From assembly GCF_001637325.1 (NCBI RefSeq), contig NZ_LRXL01000053.1, positions 124,001 through 188,000 of the forward strand: DNA of 64,000 nucleotides, in the 5' to 3' direction. The notes under the pieces were generated by a model. The model ran no database searches. It was not told the origin of the DNA and saw nothing but the letters and a program-made list of their open reading frames with translations. Both the position numbers and the translations under genes were made by a program. This DNA is from Cochleicola gelatinilyticus. GTDB lineage: Bacteria; Bacteroidota; Bacteroidia; Flavobacteriales; Flavobacteriaceae. Below are positions 37,013 to 44,632 of this stretch, piece by piece; the first letter of the stretch is position 1, and each line of letters begins with the position of its first letter.

Positions 37013-37384
37013 ATGAAACAAGCACTGTTGGTTTTTATTGGAGGAGGACTCGGCAGTACCTTACGGTATTGGGTGGGTACTTTTTTAAATAGCTCCAAAA
37101 CAGGAATTCCCTACGGAACGTTTGCCGCAAATATTATAGGTAGCCTTATTATTGGAATGGTACTTGGCTTTGCCTTAAAAAATAATTCTATTTCAGATAA
37201 TGTAGTTCTATTTTTAGCTACTGGATTTTGTGGCGGTTTCACTACTTTTTCTGCCTTCGCATACGAAAATCATGTTTTTCTAAAGTCGGGTGATTTTTTT
37301 ACGTTCGCACTTTATACTATTGGAAGTTTCGTTTTAGGATTTGCAGCTGTATTTTTAGGTATTTGGCTTATTCGCTATTTTTAA
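37013..37384 (+). CDS. crcB: Fluoride channel FluC/CrcB
   Basis: A 123-residue four-helix membrane protein that forms dual-topology fluoride-exporting dimers. GGGLGSTLRYWVG, the TFAANIIGSLIIG motif (Asn in helix 2) and GFCGGFTTFSAFAYE (Phe box and Na+ site) are diagnostic. No fluoride riboswitch is visible upstream; expression likely comes from the SRPBCC gene. Its stop overlaps the convergent DUF1684 stop by four bases. Confidence 0.93.
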   Translation: MKQALLVFIGGGLGSTLRYWVGTFLNSSKTGIPYGTFAANIIGSLIIGMVLGFALKNNSISDNVVLFLATGFCGGFTTFSAFAYENHVFLKSGDFFTFALYTIGSFVLGFAAVFLGIWLIRYF

Positions 37385-37983
37385 TGGTCGCCAAAATCTT
37401 TTACACCCGCTTCAATACGTATTAATAAATCATTCTCTTTTGGTGGAATAGGACAAGAATACACTTTATTGTAAGCACAATACGGATTATACGCTTTGTT
37501 AAAATCCAACACAATTGTGTCACCTTTAGGAATTCTTGCGTCTAGAAATCGCCCGCCGCCGTAAGATCCATCGCCACTAGTAAGATCTGTAAAAGGAAGA
37601 AAAAGATAATCTTCGTAACCAGGTTCATCATAAGGCGTGGTACTTTGGTACAGGTTGAGTTGTAGTTCTTTCTCATCAATCAGGAAATGTGCTTCTCCGT
37701 ATTTCACGTATTCCGGAAGCCGTTCTGTGGTAGTTGGCATGAGAAAAGGTTCTTCATTGGGAGTTCGAACAAACTGCGCATTGACACGAAATTTTAAGTT
37801 AATAGGGTAAAACTGTAGTTCATCAAAAATAGCGAAATCTTCTTCTGTTAAAACAGTAGTTTCAGCAGTGGCAAACTTTTTATTTTCTGCAGCTTGATAG
37901 GCTTCAATCGTTGAAATAAGCGAATCCTGAGCATGAAGTTGAAGACTCGTTATAATGCAAACTACTAATACCACAAATTTCAT
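37381..37983 (-). CDS. DUF1684 exported protein
   Basis: A 200-residue protein with signal peptide (residues 1-18, SLQLHAQ). The DUF1684 core ends in YNPYCAYNKVYSCPIPPKEN, with LDFNKAYNPYCAY as the family hallmark, and FLPFTDLTSGDGSYGGGRFLD before it. Uncharacterised family, common in Bacteroidota. Confidence 0.87.
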   Translation of the reverse strand: MKFVVLVVCIITSLQLHAQDSLISTIEAYQAAENKKFATAETTVLTEEDFAIFDELQFYPINLKFRVNAQFVRTPNEEPFLMPTTTERLPEYVKYGEAHFLIDEKELQLNLYQSTTPYDEPGYEDYLFLPFTDLTSGDGSYGGGRFLDARIPKGDTIVLDFNKAYNPYCAYNKVYSCPIPPKENDLLIRIEAGVKDFGDH

Positions 37984-38016
37984 ATAAAAGTCATTTTCAG
38001 TAAAAATAAGAAAGAT

Positions 38017-38046
38017 TTTGACAGCATACTTTAATTTCTATTTTTG
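38017..38046 (+). promoter_or_regulatory. Promoter of the first unknown paralog
   Basis: TTTG (38017-38020), 18 bases, then TATTTTTG (38039-38046): a full consensus Bacteroidota promoter, 15 bases before the ATG at 38062. Confidence 0.7.
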
Positions 38047-38061
38047 TGAAAAATACGTTCT

Positions 38062-38700
38062 ATGCCTGTTAATCTTCATTCCTTTGCCTTTCTTTTACTC
38101 CTATCTACAACCGTTTCGCACCTTAGTGCACAACACATCGATATTGACAAAGAGGCACTTTCGTTTCTTGCTTCCGAAGAAAATATCGCTATTACATTTA
38201 CGTACAATGAACTTTTATTTAATGCCGACGATACTCCAGAAGAAATTTATTTAAAGGAGGCGGAGCTTAAATACAAAGAACGACAAGGAGCAGTAGAGGC
38301 CGCAAATTGGCTGCAAAATTACACTACATCTAAAAATAAAATGTGGCCCGAAATGTTCCTCGAAACCTTAAACGAAAAAGTGGCTACGTATGAGAATGGA
38401 CCTGTATTTAATCGCACCGATTCGAATGCAAGGTATACAATGAACGTAAATACCACATGGATGTATTTCGGGTATGATGCATCCATAATTAAAGGACCTT
38501 CTAAAGTAAGTATGGACCTAACTTTTTTTGAGACAGCAACTCCTTCCAATATCATTTTTAAAACGACCATTCGTAGAGCTATGGGAAAAAATAACAGCTC
38601 AGACCACCCTGATGGTTGGGCTCATTTTAAAAGAGCAGGCAAAGCATATGTAAAAGCTGCTTATAAATTATCGCAAGCACTAAAAAGAGTAGTCGACTAG
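38062..38700 (+). CDS. Exported protein of unknown function, paralog A
   Basis: A 212-residue protein with signal peptide (to about residue 24, HLSAQH). It shares with the next gene the pattern IxxDKxALxxLxSEExxxxxFxYNEL, PEExYLKE, a central TxWMxFGxD and the ending L(A/S)xxLKRxV(D/K). Paralogy is clear; I recognise no known family with confidence. A strong consensus promoter lies directly upstream. Likely periplasmic or surface protein. Confidence 0.75.
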   Translation: MPVNLHSFAFLLLLSTTVSHLSAQHIDIDKEALSFLASEENIAITFTYNELLFNADDTPEEIYLKEAELKYKERQGAVEAANWLQNYTTSKNKMWPEMFLETLNEKVATYENGPVFNRTDSNARYTMNVNTTWMYFGYDASIIKGPSKVSMDLTFFETATPSNIIFKTTIRRAMGKNNSSDHPDGWAHFKRAGKAYVKAAYKLSQALKRVVD

Positions 38701-38812
38701 GTATCAAAACAGTATATAGTTATATTTACAAAAACCTTACACGTTAAAATAACGAAAATTACGTTGGGTTTCTCTATTTAATATTACTCACATTTTCATA
38801 TTCAGCAGCAAT

Positions 38813-39457
38813 ATGCGCTTACCAAAACCAATACTCCCCTTTATTTTTATATTTTTTAGCATCTCTATTTCGAAAGGCCAAACCATTCGACTAGACAAAA
38901 CTGCGCTTGCTGGATTGGTTTCCGAAGAGACCGTGAATGTTATTTTCGCTTATAACGAACTTACATTCGATGTGACTTATATTCCTGAAGAAGAATACCT
39001 CAAAGAAATCCACGAGAAAATTGCGCGACGTAGTAACCCAAAAGCTGCCTACGACTGGCAACGAGATTTTAAAAAAGGAAAAGAAGAGGACTTTCCAAAA
39101 GCATTTGTAGCCATTTTAAATGAAGAATTAAAAGACCATGACAAGGTTCCAACCTTTATTTTGGGAGCAACCAACTCCAACTATACACTTGTGGTTCATA
39201 CCCACTGGATGAATTTTGGTTGGGATATTGGTGCTGTAAAACAACCTACAAAAGCACGTATGACCCTTTATTTTTATAGAACAAACGATCCTGTGAATTT
39301 TATTTCAAAAACTGAAATCCGCAATGCAGAAGGTTTAGTGAGTGACAGTCGCTATGGAAACGGTCTAGGCCCCCTTCCCTCCTTAGCGAGTTTACAACAT
39401 GTATATGAACGAGTGGCACCAAATCTTGCTAAAGGACTTAAACGAATTGTAAAATAA
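38813..39457 (+). CDS. Exported protein of unknown function, paralog B
   Basis: A 214-residue paralog of the preceding gene: signal peptide (to about residue 22, SKGQT), IRLDKTALAGLVSEETVNVI, FAYNELTFDV, PEEEYLKE, THWMNFGWDIGA and a final LAKGLKRIVK. The pair arose by tandem duplication long ago, with roughly a third of positions shared by eye. 112 bases separate the genes, so each could have its own promoter. Function unknown. Confidence 0.75.
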   Translation: MRLPKPILPFIFIFFSISISKGQTIRLDKTALAGLVSEETVNVIFAYNELTFDVTYIPEEEYLKEIHEKIARRSNPKAAYDWQRDFKKGKEEDFPKAFVAILNEELKDHDKVPTFILGATNSNYTLVVHTHWMNFGWDIGAVKQPTKARMTLYFYRTNDPVNFISKTEIRNAEGLVSDSRYGNGLGPLPSLASLQHVYERVAPNLAKGLKRIVK

Positions 39458-39507
39458 AATTCGTTATCTATTTTTGACCGTCAATAATTACCAAAGAAAA
39501 AAAGTAC

Positions 39508-39515
39508 TACATTTG
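39508..39515 (+). promoter_or_regulatory. Promoter -7 box of the leader/MFS transcript
   Basis: TACATTTG matches TAnnTTTG exactly and places the transcript start about 15 bases before the leader ORF start at 39536. The nearest TTG upstream (39474) is too far at 31 bases. Confidence 0.5.
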
Positions 39516-39535
39516 ATTTTTCAATTACACTTACA

Positions 39536-39607
39536 ATGAAAAGAATAACATATATCGTGTGTACCACAAAGGTTTCTAAAAAGAAACAAAGGCGACGTAT
39601 GTTATGA
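39536..39607 (+). CDS. 23-residue leader peptide upstream of the MFS gene
   Basis: ATG 39536 to TGA 39607. The peptide starts MKRITYIVCTTKV and ends in a basic tract KKKQRRRML. It lies just downstream of a -7 box, has no paralog in the window, and is followed by a perfect terminator hairpin in front of an MFS transporter gene. Together these features match translation-attenuation leaders of antibiotic-resistance genes, where a drug-stalled ribosome remodels the RNA. The peptide product itself is probably not functional outside this role. Inducer unknown. Confidence 0.6.
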   Translation: MKRITYIVCTTKVSKKKQRRRML

Positions 39608-39664
39608 CTATATAAGAATAAATAAATTCAATTTCTAAACGTCTCGCCTAATCGCGAGACGTTT
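39545..39664 (+). promoter_or_regulatory. Putative attenuator with competing RNA stems
   Basis: Four segments: 1, ATAACATA (39545-39552); 2, GGCGACGTATGTTAT (39591-39605); 3, AAACGTCTCGC plus C (39637-39648); 4, GCGAGACGTTT (39654-39664). 1 pairs with the end of 2 (8 bp); 3 pairs with 4 (11 bp, the terminator). The start of 2, GGCGA..CGT, can instead pair with ACG..TCGCC in 3 with a two-base bulge, which would block the terminator. A ribosome stalled early in the leader would cover 1 and favour the 2:3 pairing, i.e. readthrough into the MFS gene. Confidence 0.55.
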
Positions 39665-39673
39665 TATTTTTAT
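39637..39673 (+). terminator. Terminator hairpin between the leader ORF and the MFS gene
   Basis: Perfect 11-bp stem AAACGTCTCGC/GCGAGACGTTT (39637-39647 with 39654-39664), six-base loop, then TATTTTTAT. It ends only 10 bases before the MFS start codon, so it must be bypassed for the transporter to be made from the upstream promoter. Confidence 0.85.
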
Positions 39674-39683
39674 ACCAACCGCC

Positions 39684-40907
39684 ATGAAAAAAATGTATAT
39701 CAATTATCTGAATAATTTCCGAGGACTCTCGCGAGAGATCTGGTTGTTATCCCTAGTTACATTTATAAACCGCGCAGGAGCGATGGTTATACCATTCTTG
39801 TCGCTATATCTGGTAAATTCTAAAGGCTTTACATTGCCACAAGTGGGAATAATTATGACGTGTTTTGGGGTCGGTTCTTTAGTTGGAACTTGGATAGGAG
39901 GACGATTAACAGATCGTATTGGTTTTTACAAAGTAATTGTAGCCAGTCTATTTTTAGGTGGAGTAGGATTTGTTTTTCTTCAATACCTAAATAGCTTTTA
40001 CGCACTCTGTACTGGTATATTTCTATTAATTCTTATCGCAGACGCGTATCGACCTGCCATTTTTGTAGCAAGTGAAACTTATAGCAAACCCGAAAACGTC
40101 ACACGAAGCATTACGCTAATACGCCTTGCCATAAATCTTGGATTTTCTATTGGTCCATTAATTGGTGGACTCATTATCGCAAACATAGATTATAGTTCAC
40201 TTTTTTGGATCGACGGACTTACATGTATTGTAGCTTCACTTTCATTATTTATTTTATTAAAACCTAAAAAAGTAGCCAAAGATGCACCGAAAACGATACT
40301 TGTGAAAGAAGGAGTACCTCCCCATTTAAATGGATTTTTCCTCTTATTCTTTGTAATTATGATTGCAAACGGGGTTATGTTCGTCCAATATTTTAGTGTC
40401 GTTCCCTTATATTATGAAAAAGCACATTTCCTTTCGGAAGACCTTATTGGATGGCTTTTATTTTTAAACGGATCCATGATTGTACTTTTCGAAATGCCCC
40501 TTGTGAGTTGGTTAGAAAGAAAAAAAGTTTCAAAAACGATGGCGACCTTTTGGGGGGTAATTCTATTGGCAGCAAGTTTTATGGTCTTAAATCTAACTTC
40601 ATGGAGCGGGATTCTAATAATAGGAATGCTTCTCATGACGCTAGGTGAAATGATTGGTTCTCCTTTTTCAAACGCGTTAGCACTCGAAATGGCACCAAAA
40701 GGACGAAAAGGAAGCTATATGGGCTTATACAGCATGAGCTTTTCTTTTTCCCACATTTTCGGTCATAACGGAGGAATGAACTTAGTAGATTCGCTAGGAT
40801 ACGACACCACTTGGACCATAGCGGCCGTGTTTCTTGGAATTGTAGGAATTGCTACCTTGTGGTTGTATTATTTATTAAAGAAATCACCCCGTTTTATCAC
40901 AACATAA
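39684..40907 (+). CDS. MFS efflux transporter
   Basis: A 407-residue major-facilitator protein with about twelve helices. The loop 2-3 motif A is GTWIGGRLTDRIGFYK and the N-half has FGVGSLVGTW. It resembles drug/metabolite efflux MFS proteins of 12-helix type. Substrate unknown, but the attenuator-like leader upstream suggests induction by a translation-blocking drug (inference). The lipoprotein gene downstream starts two bases after its stop. Confidence 0.88.
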   Translation: MKKMYINYLNNFRGLSREIWLLSLVTFINRAGAMVIPFLSLYLVNSKGFTLPQVGIIMTCFGVGSLVGTWIGGRLTDRIGFYKVIVASLFLGGVGFVFLQYLNSFYALCTGIFLLILIADAYRPAIFVASETYSKPENVTRSITLIRLAINLGFSIGPLIGGLIIANIDYSSLFWIDGLTCIVASLSLFILLKPKKVAKDAPKTILVKEGVPPHLNGFFLLFFVIMIANGVMFVQYFSVVPLYYEKAHFLSEDLIGWLLFLNGSMIVLFEMPLVSWLERKKVSKTMATFWGVILLAASFMVLNLTSWSGILIIGMLLMTLGEMIGSPFSNALALEMAPKGRKGSYMGLYSMSFSFSHIFGHNGGMNLVDSLGYDTTWTIAAVFLGIVGIATLWLYYLLKKSPRFITT

Positions 40908-40909
40908 AC

Positions 40910-41686
40910 ATGAAAAGATACATACTAATTATATGGGTTTGCTTCGGAATCTCCTCTTGTGGGAACTCTTCTGAAAAAAGAACATCTGTTTCTTCGGAAA
41001 ACACGATTCCTGTTTCAGAAAACCGTAATACTTCTGAAGCATTTCAACTGAAACTGAACCCAAAGAATTACAATGTAGGAATTTTAATTATGGATGGTGT
41101 ATACAATACAGAACTTACAGCACCGTATGATATTTTTCAACATACAGTTTTCCGTAAAAACATTAAGGCAATGAATGTTTTTACAATAGCGAAAACGAAT
41201 GACCCTATAACAACCTTCGAAGGTATACGCTTGCTGCCAGACCTTAATTATTTAAAAGATTCAATTCCCAAGATCGACATCTTTGTTATTCCTAGTGCAG
41301 AACACCACATGAATACCGATCTAGAAGATGATGTAATGCTTCAATTTGTAAGAACCGTCTCGGAAAAGGCTCAACTAGTCACTTCCCACTGTGACGGATC
41401 ATTTGTATTAGCCAAAGCTGGACTTTTAGACAATAAAGTTTCAACAACTTTTCCTAGTGATGTAAATGCTATGAAAAGCATGTTTCCCGAATTAGACATT
41501 CGCAACGAAGTTCTTTTCGTGCATGACGGAAAGTTTATCACTTCTGCAGGAGGTGCAAAAAGTTTTGAAGCAGCACTTTATGTATGTGAAATATTATATG
41601 GTAAAAAAATAGCCCAATCTTTGGCAGACGGGCTTGTAATAAATTGGGACCTTAAAAAGGTTCCACATCTTATTGTTGATCGTTAA
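40910..41686 (+). CDS. DJ-1/PfpI-family lipoprotein
   Basis: About 258 residues from ATG 40910 (MKRYILIIW); the longer frame would overlap the MFS gene by about 100 bases. Lipobox GISSCGN (Cys17). The DJ-1/PfpI glutaminase-like domain covers ~55-250: NVGILIMDGVYNTELTAPYDIF, IDIFVIPSAEH, and the nucleophile elbow TSHCDGSFVLAKAG. Cytosolic relatives are AraC-type or amidase proteins; an anchored extracytoplasmic form is less usual. Cotranscribed with the MFS gene. Confidence 0.85.
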   Translation: MKRYILIIWVCFGISSCGNSSEKRTSVSSENTIPVSENRNTSEAFQLKLNPKNYNVGILIMDGVYNTELTAPYDIFQHTVFRKNIKAMNVFTIAKTNDPITTFEGIRLLPDLNYLKDSIPKIDIFVIPSAEHHMNTDLEDDVMLQFVRTVSEKAQLVTSHCDGSFVLAKAGLLDNKVSTTFPSDVNAMKSMFPELDIRNEVLFVHDGKFITSAGGAKSFEAALYVCEILYGKKIAQSLADGLVINWDLKKVPHLIVDR

Positions 41687-41888
41687 CTTTTACCTTTTTA
41701 GCTTTTTTACGTAATCTATATTGTCTTCGTGACAATAAAACTGCATCTAGACAAGAAACCATTAATGCAATACCAGAAAGAAGGCATATAAATCTAACAA
41801 AACTTTCGCCAGGAAATCGCAATCCTGTGAAACCTAATAATGCTGTAATAAGTGTTATAATTAAAAAATGTGAAGTAAATTTTTTCAT
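41670..41888 (-). CDS. Small membrane protein
   Basis: A 72-residue protein with two hydrophobic segments (about 7-24 and 32-52) and a very basic tail (LSRRQYRLRKKAKKVKV). It overlaps the end of the DJ-1 gene convergently by 17 bases. No known domain; coding status is moderately supported by composition and an upstream gap. Confidence 0.5.
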   Translation of the reverse strand: MKKFTSHFLIITLITALLGFTGLRFPGESFVRFICLLSGIALMVSCLDAVLLSRRQYRLRKKAKKVKVNDQQ

Positions 41889-41978
41889 GGTATTTTATTT
41901 TACTTAAAGATACTTTAATTACAACCCCCATTATATTAAAGAAAACCTAATTGGTTTTTTTTTAACGCACTTAAAAAA

Positions 41979-42422
41979 CTAGCTAAGACGTTTAATATCA
42001 TTATACTTTACCACGTGTGACAGTACGATCTGCGTTTTTGTTTCGCCATATACAATAAGCTGATCTATAAATTGTTCAAGATGTGTTTGATTCTTTAAAA
42101 CAACCTCCATAACAATATTTTCGTTTCCAGTGATTCGATAACAATTTAATACCTCATCGTACGTTTTAACTTTTTCTAAAAAGGGTTTCAATTTTCCCAT
42201 AAAAGCTCTTAGTGTAATTATTGCTTTTAACTGATACCCCAGATCTAAAGGAGAAACCATTGTCTTGTATTCTTTTATAATACCGGCGTCTTCCATCTTT
42301 TTTATTCGTTCTGAAACTGCTGGGGAGGTAATGCCTACCTTACGTCCAATAGCTGCATTAGATTGGCGAGCATTGTCTTGTAAACACTTCAAAATCTTCC
42401 AGTTAAGTGAGTCAATATTCAT
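41979..42422 (-). CDS. Lrp/AsnC-family transcriptional regulator
   Basis: A 147-residue regulator: N-terminal helix-turn-helix (LNWKILKCLQDNARQSNAAI, GRKVGITSPAVSERIKKMED) and C-terminal RAM/AsnC effector domain (KAIITLRAFMG..., YRITGNENIVMEVV). Such proteins sense amino acids. It is divergent from the 131-residue gene and may regulate it or the nearby AGCS symporter (inference). Confidence 0.93.
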   Translation of the reverse strand: MNIDSLNWKILKCLQDNARQSNAAIGRKVGITSPAVSERIKKMEDAGIIKEYKTMVSPLDLGYQLKAIITLRAFMGKLKPFLEKVKTYDEVLNCYRITGNENIVMEVVLKNQTHLEQFIDQLIVYGETKTQIVLSHVVKYNDIKRLS

Positions 42423-42552
42423 ATCTAAAGTAAATTTAAAATATAACTTAATTTTTAAAGCAAATTTAACGATTTACTTTAAATACAATATACAAATCTA
42501 CCTTCATCTTATTAAATTTGAGGGAAATATTAAACCCCATTATAGGTCTACT

Positions 42553-42948
42553 ATGGCTTTAAATTCTTCATATTCATCTACCCAATCGCCTATCTATCAA
42601 AAGGCGCAAGAGATTTTTTCTCTTTCACGAAATATCTCAGAATATGTGTTGCAAGATCTAAGTAACTTAAATCAAGATGGCAGTGAAGATCTTCATGTTT
42701 ATTTCTCTGGAGATATCGTTCAACAATCGGTTTCGTTAGCACCTGAAATTCTTAAAGCAGAACAAAAGTTATTCTCTGAAGATAAATACAAACATGTTGC
42801 TTCAGTCACCAGACTTACCAACTTATTGTACAAGAATTGTGAGCGTCTAGAAAGAGCTAATACCAATGGCAAAGATTTTCTTCCTATTCTTCGAAAAGAA
42901 TTAAAAAAGTTTAGAAAGTTACAACGTAACTGGATGCTTACATTATAG
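42553..42948 (+). CDS. Conserved hypothetical helical protein
   Basis: A 131-residue, mostly helical soluble protein from ATG 42553 (MALNSSYSSTQ); the longer frame starts inside the divergent lrp gene. Content: QKAQEIFSLSRNISEYVLQD, YFSGDIVQQSVSLAPEILKA, and a basic C-terminus (LRKELKKFRKLQRNWML). A TAAATTTG -7 box lies at 42513-42520. No known domain. Divergent from lrp across 130 bases. Confidence 0.7.
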   Translation: MALNSSYSSTQSPIYQKAQEIFSLSRNISEYVLQDLSNLNQDGSEDLHVYFSGDIVQQSVSLAPEILKAEQKLFSEDKYKHVASVTRLTNLLYKNCERLERANTNGKDFLPILRKELKKFRKLQRNWMLTL

Positions 42949-42992
42949 AGTTTCAGTAAGAGCATATTTTTTCAGAATTAAAATTTTCTAAA

Positions 42993-44534
42993 TTACTTTT
43001 TTCGAATTAATTTTCGATATCGCTTTAATTCAGTAGCCACTTTCGGACTTAAAATAAAGAGTCCTATCATATTTGGAACAAGCATAGCAAAGATCATTGC
43101 GTCACTAAAATCTGTTACAGCTCCTAGGGTTGCAGCTGCTCCAATTACGGTAAAACAGCAAAATAAAACCTTATAAATATATTCTGTTCTACGTCCCCTT
43201 CCGAAGAGATACGACCAGGCTTGAAATCCGTAGTAGGACCATGAGATCATGGATGAAAAAGCAAAGAGGATTACTGCCAAAGTTAATAAATATGGAAACC
43301 AAGAAATTCCGCTTTCGAGCGCACTAGCCGTTAATAACACTCCCTGTTCATCGTTCATCACCATTCCTGGACTAATAACTCCGGTGATAATTAACACCAA
43401 GGCCGTCATGGTACAAACGACTACAGTATCTATAAAGGGTTCGAGTAAAGCGACCAAGCCTTCACTGGCGGGATATTGAGTTTTTACGGCACTATGCGCT
43501 ATGGAGGCACTTCCAATTCCAGCCTCATTACTGAAAGCTGCTCGTTTAAACCCCTGTATTAAAACCCCTACAAATCCACCAATCACTCCTTCTGGGTGAA
43601 AAGCGCCATCCCAAATGGATTGAAAAGCGGCAGGTATTTCCTGATAGTTCATTCCTAAAATTGTTAGCACTGCGAGAATATAGATTACAACCATAAATGG
43701 AACGATCTTGTCGGTGACATTGGCGATTTTTTTAATACCACCAATAATTACTACTCCAACGAGAATTGCCATTATTAATCCAAAAATCCATCCTCTTCCG
43801 TAAATAAAACTTTCGGTGCCACCCGTTACATGTTCGAATAATTTAAAGGCTTGATTAACTTGAAACATATTTCCTCCTCCAAACGAACCGCCAATGCACA
43901 TAATGGCGAAAATCACCGCAAGAATTTTTCCTAATGTGCCAAGCCCTTTTTCTTTCAAGCCTTTTTTTAGGTAATACATTGGTCCACCAAATACCGTCCC
44001 TTCTGCATTTACTTCTCGGTATTTCACCCCTAGCGTACATTCTACAAATTTTGAAGACATCCCCAACAAACCAATGAGGATCATCCAAAGTGTGGCTCCG
44101 GGACCACCAATACCTAAAGCTATGGCGACCCCAGCAATATTCCCTAAGCCTACAGTTGCAGAAATTGCGGCCGTTAATGCTTGAAAATGGCTCACTTCCC
44201 CCTCTCCTTCTACACGAATGGTATCTGGGTTATCGCCATCTACCGTTGATACACTTTCAGAAACCGCAACATATCCAGGATTTTCAAGTTCGTCGTAGGT
44301 ACCACGAACCACTCGAATGGCCGTAAAAAAATCGGTGAAATTGACAAATTTAAAATAGAGCGTAAAATAGCCGGCACCCAAAATAAGCACTATAAGTACC
44401 CAGGGGATTCCGACAGTTTCAGTAATAGGTATTTCAGCAAAGATTGCGTCAATAAACCAAGAAGTGGCTTCGCTAAATTGGTTATTAATACGTTCGTCTA
44501 AAGTTAAAGGCGCAGTTTGTAGTGGTGTAAGCAT
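42993..44534 (-). CDS. Alanine/glycine:cation symporter (AGCS family)
   Basis: A 513-residue polytopic protein of the AGCS/AlsT family: [14 protein letters not shown] near the N-terminus, the [20 protein letters not shown] cation-site region, [12 protein letters not shown], and the [20 protein letters not shown] hallmark. It imports alanine or glycine with Na+ or H+. An acidic insert (about residues 95-115) is present between helices 2 and 3. Terminator not evident. Confidence 0.94.
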   Translation of the reverse strand: MLTPLQTAPLTLDERINNQFSEATSWFIDAIFAEIPITETVGIPWVLIVLILGAGYFTLYFKFVNFTDFFTAIRVVRGTYDELENPGYVAVSESVSTVDGDNPDTIRVEGEGEVSHFQALTAAISATVGLGNIAGVAIALGIGGPGATLWMILIGLLGMSSKFVECTLGVKYREVNAEGTVFGGPMYYLKKGLKEKGLGTLGKILAVIFAIMCIGGSFGGGNMFQVNQAFKLFEHVTGGTESFIYGRGWIFGLIMAILVGVVIIGGIKKIANVTDKIVPFMVVIYILAVLTILGMNYQEIPAAFQSIWDGAFHPEGVIGGFVGVLIQGFKRAAFSNEAGIGSASIAHSAVKTQYPASEGLVALLEPFIDTVVVCTMTALVLIITGVISPGMVMNDEQGVLLTASALESGISWFPYLLTLAVILFAFSSMISWSYYGFQAWSYLFGRGRRTEYIYKVLFCCFTVIGAAATLGAVTDFSDAMIFAMLVPNMIGLFILSPKVATELKRYRKLIRKK

Positions 44535-44632
44535 GGCATATTAATTTTGAAGCAAGATGTTTCAAAATCGGTTGTGCGAAAAGGTTACGCACTGCTGAAA
44601 AATAGTTCTAGAAATGGTTAACCATACTGTTA

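Noticed and set aside
37012-37013. Fluoride riboswitch before crcB
   Set aside because: crcB starts one base after the preceding gene and I see no riboswitch-like fold upstream of that gene either.
41942-41958. Hairpin AAAACC/GGTTTT between lrp and the small membrane gene
   Set aside because: Short, A/T-rich stem with no T-run in the minus direction needed for lrp; too weak to call a terminator.
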